Positions 48,731-60,133 of a stretch of 64,000 bases of DNA are shown here, piece after piece. The stretch spans positions 86,884,112 through 86,948,111 of the forward strand of contig CM068380.1 of assembly GCA_034770075.1 (NCBI GenBank), read 5' to 3'. The position numbers were made by a program, and so were the translations under genes. Positions within the stretch are counted from its first letter, which is position 1. Each line of letters begins with the position of its first letter. A model generated the notes under the pieces. It saw nothing but the letters and a program-made list of their open reading frames with translations. It was not told the origin of the DNA and searched no databases. This DNA comes from Aralia elata. Taxonomy: Eukaryota > Streptophyta > Magnoliopsida > Apiales > Araliaceae.

Positions 48731-48934
48731 TGCTGTGTTTGGATTGGAGAAATGAGAGTGAGAATGGAATGAATCATTCGTATGAAATGAAAAAAATTGT
48801 GTTTGGTTGCTCCATTAGAATGGAATGAACCATTTTCATTTCTTCTAAATTTATGAATTTGGAATGACTCGTTCCAGCTAGAATAGAAATAATCATTCTA
48901 CTCTTCATTTCATTCCTTCAATCCAAACGCAGCA
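48731..48934. mobile_element. Tourist-like (PIF/Harbinger) MITE, 204 bp
   Basis: TGCTGTGTTTGGATTG and CAATCCAAACGCAGCA are inverted repeats, flanked by TAA on both sides (48728-48730, 48935-48937). The interior GAATGGAATGA/TCATTCCATTC-type sequence folds as well. It sits about 250 bp upstream of the WD40 start codon. Confidence 0.85.
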
Positions 48935-49372
48935 TAAAAGATAAGTATGTCATGGATCTATTAGTATTAAAAAAAAAAAAAAGAGACTCATTTGAAGACG
49001 GACAAAGTAGTCCACTATTCTCGCATTCTACTGTATTGTAGATAGGGAGGTGAGAGAATTAATATATTCATTTGAGAGTATATTTGTTAATTTATCATCT
49101 CTTAGATTATTTTTAGGGACATAGTAATACATATCAAGTCCTTCCCCTCCCTTTGTCCCTATTAATAATATGTTTGGCAAATGTTTTTGTTTTAAAATTT
49201 TATTTTTATATTTATTCTTTTAAAATTGGAAGTAGGATTGGTAAATGTATTTGTTTTACAAAAAGTGGGAGAAAAAAGGTGATAACACTAAAAAATTGCT
49301 TTTATAATTTTGCCAAAATGTAGAACCATTCAAACACTAATAAGGTCCAATCATTGAATTTTCTTAACTACT

Positions 49373-49439
<67 letters not shown>

Positions 49440-50086
49440 AAACTTTGATTATTTTTTTTTTTTCATTTATACATGCATCATATACTTATCAAAGAATATA
49501 AATTTTATGTTCACTAGTGAGAACAAGTTGAAAACATAAACATGTAGGCACAATAATAACAACAGAAAAATAAAAATAGAAATAGTTACAATGAGGCTAA
49601 GGTTTACATACTAATAACTTTATTTCTTTTTTATTAACGTATATTAATGATTAAAAAAAATGCAATATTCAAGAGGATATATACTCTTCCAGTTTGATTT
49701 AAAAGTTGCATGATCAATCATCATTTGGAATTTTATTTTTGACGCCGGGAGTATATGTTTTATCATAATTAAAAGGATCACATCTGTTCTTCTGGCCTAT
49801 GAAGAAACTCGAAAAACAATCCAACAAACAGAGAGAGAGAGAGATTAAGCCATAGAAACAAAACAAAATAAAAAAAAAGGAAAAGAAGCAGGGGAATTAA
49901 TACTTTACAATTCCCTCTAAACTCCTCCATACAAGTCAATTTACAAACTGTATCTCACACATGCATAGCATCCTCTGTATCCAATCCACTAATTTCCTTG
50001 GGATGGCAAAAACAAATAAAGAAAATCAAACTAAAAATTGATTGTACTGCCAATTAAGATTATGACATAATTGTGTAATCAATCTA
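48935..50086. other. Intergenic, microsatellites and a MITE remnant
   Basis: It holds the (TA)n(CA)n microsatellite at 49376-49438 and a 72-bp Stowaway-like remnant at 49682-49753 (TACTCTTCCAGTTTGA against GACGCCGGGAGTA). The final part before 50086 should be the 3' UTR of the next gene. No gene is supported. Confidence 0.5.
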
Positions 50087-50482
50087 TCACATAACGGGCA
50101 GGGGTATGACTACCTCAGGGCCAGCAGGGGCAGCATCAATGGAAGAATTAGTAGCAGTAGAGTGACGATTTTCATCAGCAGTGGCAGATTTCTTGATAAA
50201 TTCTATGCAGTCTGCAACTGCTTCGCTATGGTGAGAATCGTAAGAGTAGTAAGATGTATGATTATGATGGTGATGGTGATGGGGATGATGAGCATGCCCT
50301 GATCCCGTTGATGTTCTGTTTTCGTGTACTGTTGTTGCCTTAGAGAGAGAAGACAACATGATCAAGCCAAAAACCGCTTCGCGAAAACGATCCAGCAGCG
50401 ACATGGGCGTTATTAAGCGCGTCGATTTTCTGCTTCTGCTGCTGCTGCCGCCGAGTCTTGGCATGCAAAAATAGCTTTTCAT
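50087..50482 (-). CDS. Small histidine-rich plant protein, function unknown
   Basis: An intronless 131-aa protein begins MKSYFCMPRLGGSSSRSRKS. The N-terminus is basic and Ser/Arg-rich, followed by a hydrophobic helix LLDRFREAVFGLIMLSSLSK (about residues 29-48), a histidine run (HAHHPHHHHHHNH, about 63-75) and a well-formed HHSEAVADCIEFIKKSA segment (about 83-99). The C-terminus is Ala/Pro-rich. The helix and the SEAVADCIEFIKKS block look conserved and resemble short plant proteins often labelled josephin-like, but I cannot confirm a family. Base composition and a clean frame support a real gene. Confidence 0.75.
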   Translation of the reverse strand: MKSYFCMPRLGGSSSRSRKSTRLITPMSLLDRFREAVFGLIMLSSLSKATTVHENRTSTGSGHAHHPHHHHHHNHTSYYSYDSHHSEAVADCIEFIKKSATADENRHSTATNSSIDAAPAGPEVVIPLPVM

Positions 50483-51508
50483 GTTCCTACCTAATTCTCC
50501 TTTCTATGGATGTCTCCCTTCTTAATTGGTTTCTGGTCTTTGATAACTATACACGGTGTTCTTTTGTATTATGAGTGACCAAGAATCTAGGACAAAGCAT
50601 ATATAATATAAGAGCACATGTTGTTTATATATATACACACACACACACTCACATTAAACCATCACTTAAATTAAATCATTTGAAGGACGGTGATATTTTT
50701 TAATTAATCGTCCCCAAATTATTACTCTATCCGTAAGGATGAGTAGGGTATATTTTTCAAACATATTAAAAAAATAAAATAAGAAGAAAAAGAATAAATT
50801 TTTTTAAAAATTTATCTTTAGTGATTATACAAAATTATATAAAATAATAATTAATTTTTATTTTTTTTATACTAATAAACTCAACTAAATGATATACTTA
50901 TTGTTCACTTTATATACCTTAACTTATTTTTTTTAAGACAAACAAAATTGTACATTTAGTCTTCCTTTTAAGGACGAAAAAAGCGTATAGGACAACAGGG
51001 GAACACATTCATTAATATCACTTTTGCCCTTTCTTTTATTTTATTAATTTAATTATTTTACCATTTCATCAAATCATTCGTAAAATTCGTTGTTTTGGGT
51101 TGTTTGTTACGATCAACTAGTTGTGTCAATCGCAACCATTTTTTTTCTTTGATTTGTATGTATATTTATAGCTGTTCTAGATTAATTCAATCAGAAAGAG
51201 AAAATAGCAAGCAGCATATTTAACCACTTAACTTGCATTGCAGATTACTCCTTATTAGTGTAGAAGTCAAGTCTCTACTCTCTTTCATATCATTAAGCAA
51301 GCATAATAGTTTAATCAATGGGGAGAAATGATATTAATCCAGTTCATTATCACAATTAAATCGCAAATTGAGAAGATTCAGTCCACACATAACTATTCGC
51401 TATGATCTCGGACATTAAATGGGAGTGGTGATTAACTTAATTAAGTGACTGGTACAACCTCACATCATTTAGGAGCTAGGAAAAATGAATAAACTTAGTA
51501 CTTAGGAT

Positions 51509-51571
<63 letters not shown>

Positions 51572-54163
51572 GAGCTTGGAATCAGTGGCTAATAACAGAC
51601 ATGCACTAGAGGGCATTTTTTGTTGGGACCAATGCAATTAAATTAAGATTATGTTAACCTGTCAGAAATTTTTGCTGGACTTGCTGGAGAATCATTCATA
51701 AGTCAACAGTCTTAAAAAAAGAATGGACCTTAAAAGTTAAAACAAATAGAATATGCTTAATTTGGATATTCTAATGTTTGATGAGACCTATATATGTCCA
51801 AGAAAATCTTAAAACAAGCCGAAAGGGCGGGCTTGAACTTGGACTTTCTGATCATTTGCATGAATTCTCTTCTTCTTCCCTTTTATTTCCTTGGAGTTAC
51901 AAGGAGCGATCTCCTTAAAATTTGGGAAGAAAAGCATTTTATAGGCAAATTAAAACCCCTTTATTAACTAATAATTATTAGAATATTTTTGCCTTTTGCT
52001 AAAAATAAAATAAAAATATACATAGCTGAATTTTGATTAATTAGCCCGTGGCTCATGGCTGGAATTAAGAAGACGAGTGGAGGTGGGGGATGCGGTGGTT
52101 AACAAAATTTTGGTCTTGTCTTATGTGGGATGGGAGATTGGGAGTTCACATGCATACATGTGCAAAGTTGTTAATATCTCAACTCTTTCTCATGCATTCA
52201 TTCATGTCCTCACCCTGATATTTAATCAATTCAACCGACTAACCGACTCTTTTTCTCTTTCTCTTTCTCTTGTACTAGTACTAGTACTAGTATTATTAAT
52301 TATATTAGTTGAATGTTCAACATCTACGACATATATTTATTGTTCTTCCAAAATTCTCTATAAAAACAAAAACATAAGAAATGGAGAGAGCTTGTCACGG
52401 AGACAACGATGGGAAAGCAGGTTATGGCCAAATGAGAGGACATCAACTACGGCCCCCCGAGCCAAACTCTCTACCATCCCATGAATCGGATTTCCTGTCG
52501 GTTTGTTTCTTTTGAAATTAGGCTTCTTAAATATTTTTCGCATAGTCCATAAACTAAACAATAAATTATCTGTAAAATTTATAACCCACTTTAGGAATGT
52601 ATTTTACTTACTTTCATATTACATTGACTAATCGGCCTTTTGTTTTAGTATCGATTAGCATGATTATGCAACGGGGTGGGATATAGTTTAAAAGATTTTT
52701 TTTTTTTTTATATCCGCTCCGAAAATTTGTAGTTCTTTTGTAAATTTAACTCGGTTTCGAAAATAATACCTCATATTTGACCCGACCCGTTTACCTGATT
52801 TCTTCCTTTTTCTTTAATTAAATTTTTCTAAATTCTTCTATATTACATCTGTACAACTATTTATAATTCAAATATAAACAACATATTACTTGCAATACCT
52901 TGTATTACAATTATTATAAATTTATGATGAAGTAACTTAAATAAATACATATATATATATACACAAAAGATTAATTTTGAAAATAATTACATATATAATC
53001 AGCACGGAGGCAGGGTTGAGAGTATATTTCATACTCGGCCCTAATCTTATAAGATTTTTTAAATTGGGTCTCATTAGGATAAGAATTGAACGGATCCCAT
53101 CAGATTGCGTAAAATTCTTAAACCTAAGTATGATATGAAGTTGTGATAATAAATTTTTAACATGTTATGTCATTTTATATCTATATCTATCTATCTATAT
53201 TTATATTATAAAACTTCCATGAGGTTTCCTTCACAAATTTGGTGATTTTGCGTCACAAGTTTTTTTTTCTTTTTACTCTTTTGCCTCTTCACAAATTTTA
53301 TGATATGAATTACTTTTATTTTTGAAACACTTATACTATTCAATAATATAATTTAAAATTATAAAAATACAATGTATTTGATGATAGAGGGGAGCCAAAT
53401 CCTATAATGGATCGGATGCCACCCTCTTTCATAGTATTTTCTTTTTATGAACGAAAAGTGAAAATAAAAACAAAAGTAGGTTCCTCTTGACTCACTTGAA
53501 GGGCAAATACAGAATATATGGTTTAGGTAATATATAGATTCGAGTCATGTTATATATTGTGAAAGATTTCGACTGAATTACGATTGCGACATATATCAAT
53601 ACATGAAATTAAATAAGATTATAAAACTAATTCACTGTATCAAATACATTATAAAAATATTACTAATTAAATTTATTCACGTAACTCGCAATAAAAATAT
53701 CGACATATAAAGTACCCATATATATTATTTTCGTATATGTCCTCTTACGCGACTCTTGTAGCCAAGCAAGGGAGGGGGAGGAGACTAGTGAAATATTGGT
53801 ACTTTAATTAGATGGCATGGGCTGGGTTTGGCCCAATATTTATCGAGGCAATGACCCGGCCAATATCATAATGCGTTTAAATTCAAATCAAAATTATAAA
53901 TGCGTTTAAATTTCTGTAACAACTATTGGTATATGATATGAAAAGAAAATTATAATGACGTTTAAATTCAAAATCATGCCGCTGCTACATTACAAAACCA
54001 AAAAAAAATGTCTCACAAAGTAAAAGATAGAATTAAAGATCGACGACCCTCTAGCTAGCAGCTCTTACAAGGCAAGAATCCCTTTATTTTAGTTATCGAG
54101 CTAGCAAAAGAAAAAACCTTAATTTTATGTGAATATTGCGCGAAAGCCAGTTCCATTTTTCAC
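50483..54163. other. Large intergenic stretch
   Basis: The first part is the promoter of the histidine-rich gene (a CA/TA microsatellite at 50630-50650). A long TA microsatellite is at 51510-51568. A repeated ACTAGT run lies at 52274-52292. The frame at 52077-52484 has Ser/Leu repeats only and is not accepted. Around 53180-53210 is a short (ATCT)n run. No gene or bounded transposon could be supported; the last 100-200 bases should be the 3' UTR of the WEB gene. Confidence 0.45.
51510..51568. repeat. (TA)n microsatellite
   Basis: About 28 uninterrupted TA units. Confidence 0.95.
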
Positions 54164-55151
54164 TTAAAAGGCCTTAGGAGGAGGCTCTCTTATAGATTCA
54201 ACTTCTTGGTTGCCCTTCTTTTTTGAGAATATCCCACTAACTAATGCCATGAGAGGGGGCTTTCTTTTAGCCTTCTTTTTGAGACTATTAGGAGATGTCA
54301 CCACAACATCTCTGCTAACCATCAGTTTAGTCAGTAGAGGAGAAGATGCAAACTTGACAGAACTTTTCCTTGGATATTCCAACAATATTGACGCATCTTC
54401 ATTTTGTGTTTTTATTGCTTCAACTTGACCTGCATTTTCGACGAACTTGAGCTCTTCACTCTCGGGGTCATCATGGATGATTAGCTGTTTATGAGATTTT
54501 CTTGCCTTTAGTTGTTGTAGCTCCTGCTTTGTCTGTTCAAGGTCTTGTTTTAGAGATGTGAGACAGTATGCCATGAATTGACCTTCTTGTTTAGCTTTTT
54601 CAAGGCTTTGTTTTGTCTCTTCGAGCTCGGCTGCTACTGCTCCAGCTCTGGATTGGTATTCCTCCCCATTTTCACTTGCGGCTTTGATTTGCATCTGATA
54701 TATGAATTAATAAATCAAGTAAATAAAGCAAGCAAGTTATTGATTGATTGATTATATTAGAGGTCGGGGTAGCTATATCTATTCATGGTTCATATTTTGA
54801 TTGACAGTATAGGTATCGATCCTGGCCTCTAGGCTCATGCTATACCACTCTACTTAATGCATGGCATGCATATGTGAGCAACATGACATTTGTTTTAAGA
54901 GAAAAATTGTGGTTAAGATCGTACTTTTCGCAATGGCTAAGGTAAAAATAGGTATCGTATCATATGTGTTGTGTGGGGGGAGAGAGAGAGAGAGAGAGAA
55001 GAAGAAATACCTCCTTGAGCTTGTTGGCATAGATTTCCCCGACTAAAACCCTTTCACCAAACAACGTAACAGCTTCTTTAACTGACCGGAATGGTTGGCG
55101 CATGTCAATCTCAACCCGGCCTCTCACCACCACTCCCTCTTCTTTTTCCAT
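54164..55151 (-). CDS. WEB-family (WEB1/PMI2-related, DUF827) coiled-coil protein
   Basis: Two exons, 55151-55011 and 54694-54164, join in phase 0 to 223 aa. The first exon codes for the family signature: VVVRGRVEIDMRQPFRSVKE followed by AVTLFGERVLVGEIYANKLKE. The second starts with MQIKAASENGEE and is a coiled coil to about residue 115 (AAELEETKQSLEKAKQEG, LKQDLEQTKQELQQLKARK). The C-terminus is basic (SLKKKAKRKPPLMALVSGIF, then SKKKG), typical of the short WEB proteins such as Arabidopsis At2g17940. Larger members (WEB1, PMI2) act in light-dependent chloroplast movement; the role of the short ones is not established. In Arabidopsis this gene is, to my knowledge, beside WUS. The other in-frame ATG at 55283 is rejected because the family begins at MEKEE. 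Confidence 0.9.
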
Positions 55152-55549
55152 CTTCAGTACTTGCTCAAAACTCTCTCTATATTTCACATGCATGCACACA
55201 CACTGCACATAGAGATATATGACCTGCTTGTGAAATATTGAATTGAATTCAGGTAAGAATATGGCTTTTGATTGTAATTCCAAGAATATTTAGTGTATAT
55301 ATAGCTAGGTCGTTACTAATGGCGTGGGGTGAGTTTAGTTTGATTACGTAAAGAAAAAAAGTAATTAATAAAAAAATGATGTGATGGGGTTGGGTTGGGT
55401 TTGGCTTCATTTCTTCGCGTCCACTTCACTAGAATGAACAAATTCTGTTAATTGAAGGTGATTGATCCATGTAATTGGTGGTTGTTGCGCCATCAATCTT
55501 TATCTATCTGTTTTAATCCATTGGTTAGCTAAACAACTACTCTTACCGC
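55152..55549. other. Promoter and 5' flank of the WEB gene
   Basis: TATATATA at 55295-55303 (minus strand) lies about 145 bp upstream of the start codon, a plausible TATA box. Nothing else was recognised. Confidence 0.45.
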
Positions 55550-55881
55550 TAAGGGTGTAAATGAATCGAGTTGAGCCGAATATTGGGTTGCTCAGATTTG
55601 GTTTACAAAATTTATCGAGCATGAAATAAGGTTTAATTGAGGCTCGCTTAATTACCGAGTTGAGTACGATCTCAAATCGAGCCCGAATAGTTTGAACTTT
55701 TCAAGCGAATATGATTCGAGTATCAATAGAAAATTACAATTTGAAAATGTTTAAGTAATTTATCGAACTTTAAAATTTATTTATATTTGAATCATTTATA
55801 TTTCGAGTCGAACTCGAATCGAACTTTTAGTCAAGCGAATACGAATCGAACCCAAAGTGTTTGGTTCATTTTACAACCTTA
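55550..55881. mobile_element. 332-bp relative of the CGAGT-rich TIR element
   Basis: Left end TAAGGGTGTAAATGAATCGAG and right end GGTTCATTTTACAACCTTA are inverted repeats, closely matching the termini at 14864/18440 (TAAGGGTGTAAACGAG in the same orientation). The interior repeats TCGAG, TTCGAGT and CGAACT. The 8 bases on either side do not match, so the TSD has decayed or the borders are off by a few bases. Confidence 0.7.
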
Positions 55882-56504
55882 CGGCACTAACATGCGTGTA
55901 TACTCTCTTCATTATTAATAATAATAATACTTCATTATAATAGATCGAGTCCTACCAACATCTTTTTCTTCAACTTGATTTGGACATGATTCCTGTTTTG
56001 TACGTAGATATGCATTGTGATACATATAAACATGGCAAATTAAACTTATGTTCAAATTAGTATACTTATAATACTTTTACTTTCGGTTAAAAACATATAT
56101 CAGATACATATATTAATTACGATGTGGTTATTTTTTCATACATCCTTCGACTGGAAAAAAGAGCTTTTTTATAATAAAATTAAAAAAAAGTGTATATTAG
56201 GAATCGAATAAAACAATCTTAAACATAATTTTTTGTATATTTTTTTTATCAAAAAATAAGCAATAGTTACCAAATTGGTATTTCATGTGTTCAGAAAAAA
56301 CAAACTGAATTCCCAAAATCATTGAATGAGTTTAGAAGAAGCAAAAGAATAGTACAAGGCAGACATTAAAAACAAAAGTAATCCTTAGACATGCATGGAC
56401 AGTGTCACAAGAAAGACATCCATCCATCAGCACAAATTAAAAGCAACATTTCAATTGCTAACCACAACCATCATCATGGGGAGGATTCAGAAGCTGCGCT
56501 CAGC
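55882..56504. other. Intergenic and probable 3' UTR of the acidic protein gene
   Basis: AT-rich, no gene. The region next to 56504 should be the 3' UTR of the minus-strand gene. Plus-strand frames at 56391-56852 are antisense to its acidic tract. Confidence 0.4.
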
Positions 56505-58107
56505 TCAGTCTTCAATTGGGAAGCGCAAGTGCTTTCCTTTTGGTGTTGGCAGGCCCTTCAAGCGCAAGACACCCGGAGAATCAGCACTCACATCACCACA
56601 ATCTTCTTTTCCTTCAAGCTCATCATCACTGTTGTACACAAATCGCGTATGTTTCCCAGTAAATTTCGTTCCATTGACGCTGATCTTGCTCAACCCTTCA
56701 CACAGATCGTCCAACAATCCATCATCACCGTATTCTTCTTCTTCTTCCCCTTCTTCATAAGAATCATCATCTTCTTCTTCAATGTCTACTTCATCTTCAA
56801 CATCATCCTCCTCTTCTTCTTCGTCTCTGGTACTTGCATTCACTTGAATTGACCAGATAGATGCATCATCGTCGTCGGTAGATGACTTGACTTTACTTCC
56901 TGCACTCCCTCCTCCTTGATATGTGAGCACAGAGGTACAATCAGATGAATCATAAGAATCCTCTGATTTGTCAGTGAAATCAAATAGCAGAGACCTTGTT
57001 ATCAAACTCTTCTCAGATTCGACACTTTCTTGCTTCTTCAGCCCATCAAATATCTCAGTAACCATCTGTCATACACAAATAACAAATGAGCCCCAATTAT
57101 AAAAAATTAAAAAATAATACCTTAATTTCAAGAACACGGCCCATTTAGTTTTTATCAAATATCTCAGTAACCCTATGTCAGATATAGATACCAAACATCT
57201 AAAACATAAAAATACTACATAGCCCCAATTAAAAATCTTTGATTTACAAAACAAAAAAATACAAATTCATTCAGTGGTGATATACACATTTAGAGAGAGA
57301 GAGATTTGGGATTGAGGAAGAAATGAGGATGTAAATGTCAAACACAAATTAGACTAAAATGTACCAATTACAAATAAAAGTAAGAAAATAAAGAAAAGAT
57401 CAAACCTGAGAGATGGTGAAGTGTTCTTGGACAGGAGAGGAAGTAACCGAAGCTAAACCATTCTTCTCTGCGCTTTCATTTCCAGAGAGATTGGAAACAT
57501 GAGGTGTGTTGTTAGGAGTTGGGGCAAGACGACCCATCGGAGAATTAACAAGGCCTTTGAGGTGAAGAAAAGGCCCATTAACATTATTATCCAGCGAAAA
57601 TTTTGAAAGCTCAGCCTCCTCTTCCACTTTCTGCAAGAGGGTCTTGACTTGACCCCTCAACAGAGCCTCTCCAGATCCAGGAGTAGTGTCACTGTTATTG
57701 GAGGATTGACTGATGATCCTCTTCTTGGAAAAATTTGATGATGGGGTTTCCAATCTACCCATTGCAAGCCCAACGATCGGCGAATCATTTGTTATGTCAA
57801 TCAATGCTGATCGATCTTGTTGATTCCCAGTTCTCTGTCTTGATTTTGAAATACCCTTTTCAGTTCCTTCAACTCTCTCTGAAAATTTCAAAAAAAATTC
57901 ATTCAATCGGTTCTATCTATATATACGAATTACTTAATTGGATTAATTGTGTAACACATTGAATTTTACATCAATCTTAATTTGGGGGAAAATGAAAATA
58001 GTGGGCAAATAACAAAACTTACTTGACACGGGAATGTTATTGCTGTTGCCAGAAGCAGCCAAGGCCTGTGATCTTGTAACCCTTCTTGCTGATGATGGAG
58101 TCTCCAT
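56505..58107 (-). CDS. Acidic nuclear-type protein, probably mitotic, family not recognised
   Basis: Three exons, 58107-58023, 57878-57406 and 57065-56505, join in frame to 372 aa. The N-terminus is basic (METPSSARRVTRSQALAASG), then KSRQRTGNQQDRSALIDITN (about residues 38-57) continues into DSPIVGLAMG and LETPSSNFSKKRI. The RSALIDITN piece resembles the cyclin destruction-box context (RxALxDITN). A leucine/glutamate helix (LLRGQVKTLLQKVEEEAELS, about 84-103) precedes HLKGLVNSPMGRLAPTP. The last third is strongly acidic (residues about 255-310, runs of E and D) and ends GVLRLKGLPTPKGKHLRFPI. Proline-directed sites (ETPSS, NSPMGR, APTP, LPTPKG) suit CDK substrates. Two perfect MSA elements upstream support G2/M expression. 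I do not recognise the family. Confidence 0.8.
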
Positions 58108-58225
58108 TTCAGATTTTGAATGGGGAAGAAAAAAAACGTAAGTAATTCGAGATTGCTGATCACGGAAAGATTATAACGCTGAAAGATTGAAAAAGGATGT
58201 GTACTATGGATGGAGTTGTGAAAGG

Positions 58226-58237
58226 TTTTTATATAAA
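58226..58237 (-). promoter_or_regulatory. TATA box of the acidic protein gene
   Basis: The minus strand reads TTTATATAAAAA about 120 bp upstream of the start codon at 58107. Confidence 0.5.
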
Positions 58238-58274
58238 GGGATTTGTAGAATTAGGGTTCGAACGGGGAAAAATA

Positions 58275-58285
58275 TGACCGTTAGA
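58275..58285 (-). promoter_or_regulatory. MSA element (mitosis-specific activator, MYB3R site), copy 1
   Basis: TCTAACGGTCA on the minus strand matches the consensus YCYAACGGYYA at all positions. It lies about 170 bp upstream of the start codon and about 40 bp upstream of the TATA box. Confidence 0.7.
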
Positions 58286-58324
58286 GAGGGTTCTGGTGAC
58301 GTAAAATTAATGTTTTATCAAAAC

Positions 58325-58335
58325 TAGCCGTTGGA
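58325..58335 (-). promoter_or_regulatory. MSA element, copy 2
   Basis: TCCAACGGCTA on the minus strand also matches YCYAACGGYYA perfectly, in the same orientation and 50 bp from the first copy. Tandem MSA sites are typical of plant B-type cyclin and other G2/M promoters. Confidence 0.7.
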
Positions 58336-58450
58336 TGCACAACCATCGTTTGAATATAGGACATTCTTTTGGGCTACTCAGGTTATGTTAAAAGGCTTAC
58401 CTTTGGGCCATTATGTCAAATAAAGTCCACAGTAAAGAAGAGAAATCCTT

Positions 58451-58492
<42 letters not shown>

Positions 58493-59608
58493 GTGTGTGT
58501 GTGTGTGTGTGTATATGTATATAAAGTACTATCAGGAAAAAAAAAAAGTTACTCTTCCTCACATTTCCTCATTACAAGATGCAAATTTATTAATAAAATA
58601 ACCTCTTTTTTTCCTAATTATCTTCCTATATCCAATTAATTATCTCTCTCCTAATTAATTCACTCTCACTTTTCCTCTCCCTCTTAAAAAGATCTCCGAG
58701 CTTCTTTAGTTTTGTGAATGAGACAATAATGGCTTTTGTTATATTTTCATCGTGATGTTAACAGTTAGTCCATGTATAAATCAAACTCAATTTGAATATA
58801 CTTTTATCTACATATTAAAGTTGCATTACATTTTTGTCGTGTGGATTGATTTCTCCAATTTGGCAAATGGTACAAATAAAGTCATGTTTCAAATTAAATA
58901 TTATGTACGGAGCACATTACAAAATGTATATACGTGAAAAGATATGTATACAAATTGTCCAATTTTAAAAGATAATTATTGTTAGGCTCACTGCCATTTA
59001 AAATAATTCAGAAAGTGTTAAACCAACACTGCAAACCCATTTCTAATAAATGAGTGAAATAACTTGATAAATGCACTTCATTCCCTTATGTTATTGTGTT
59101 ACATACCCTTTTGTCACAAGTTTTTTTTTCTTGAGAACATAACACACCTCGTTAAGACAAACGAAATAACCATATTTGATTCATACTAGATGTGTTTTGA
59201 AATTTAAGATCGTTACCAAGATATATTGAGTATTAGTTACGATTAAATGAATATTTTTCCCAAAAGATTGTTCACCCTCAATTAGTTAGTTAAGATTGAG
59301 GTTATGTCTTATTATTTATAGAAAATTAAATTTTATTCATCTTAATTTTGGTTAATTAGTTTCCAATTAGTGTCCTTGTGAGAAATGCAAAACATGAAAA
59401 GATAACAAAACGTTACCCTTCTTTTCATTCCATTAGAAATTAAAATATGATCCTTTTTGACGTTAATTTTCATAAACATGAAATCAAATACGTACTAACA
59501 TCATAATACGTACGTAGTAATACACGATCGTGCATTAATTGTAGCTAGTGTTAATTTGCAGCAATTAATTAATTAATACTCCATATGGGAGCAAAGAAAA
59601 GACAATAT
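58336..59608. other. Intergenic, with a (TA)n(TG)n microsatellite
   Basis: The microsatellite is at about 58459-58513. The rest is AT-rich and unassigned; the end next to 59608 should be the 3' UTR of the GASA gene. Confidence 0.45.
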
Positions 59609-59975
59609 TTATGGACACTTGCGAGCTTGGTGATGGGTTTTGAGGTTGAAGTAGCAAGGGCAGGCCTCATAATTTCCATAAGTTCCTGGTGGAACACAGT
59701 TGCACCTGTGGCAGCAAGTCCCACAAGCCCTCTTGCACAGATGTGGCCTCTTCGATTCTTTGCACCTTCCATCGCAAGCTGCTGTGCAATCAATAGTCGG
59801 GATCCCCACCGGACTCGGTGCAGGTGCAGGCCCAGGCCCAGGCGCATTTATTCCTATCTGCAAATTAATAATATCCAGTTATATATATAGCATGCACTAT
59901 ATAACCATGTATGTATTGTTGGCTAAAGCTCTAGTGTATGCATGTGTGCGCGTATATATACTACTGCACACACAT

Positions 59976-60008
<33 letters not shown>

Positions 60009-60133
60009 ATGCAAATATATATTAAGCATACAAATAATTAAATTATTACCACTTGGTTGGAATCGGTGATGAGATGGAGAAACATAAGAGAGATAAGAAG
60101 TGAAGCTGCAAATGATCTTGAGATTATGGCCAT
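59609..60133 (-). CDS. GASA/snakin family cysteine-rich secreted peptide
   Basis: Two exons, 60133-60050 and 59857-59609, join in phase 0 to 110 aa. The first exon is almost exactly a signal peptide (MAIISRSFAASLLISLMFLH, then LITDSNQV). The second begins with a short proline-rich linker (APGPGPAPAPSPVGIP), then the GASA domain with all twelve cysteines in place: DCTAACDGRC, RPHLCKRACGTCCHRCNCVP, PGTYGNYEACPCY and a terminal RKCP. GASA peptides are secreted, often gibberellin-responsive, and act in growth, redox control or antimicrobial defence. A TATA-like ATATATATCTC sequence is about 75-85 bp upstream of the ATG. The intron (59858-60049) holds a (CA)n(TA)n microsatellite. Confidence 0.93.
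59968..60008. repeat. (CA)n(TA)n microsatellite in the GASA intron
   Basis: About 12 CA units followed by about 8 TA units, within the only intron of the peptide gene. Confidence 0.9.

Noticed and set aside
52077..52484. 135-residue frame in the intergenic stretch
   Set aside because: Ser/Leu/Val repeats from (CT)n and ACTAGT runs; no homology recognised and no splice or promoter support.
56391..56852. 153-residue plus-strand frame with hydrophobic run
   Set aside because: Antisense of the GAA/GAT-rich acidic tract of the minus-strand gene.
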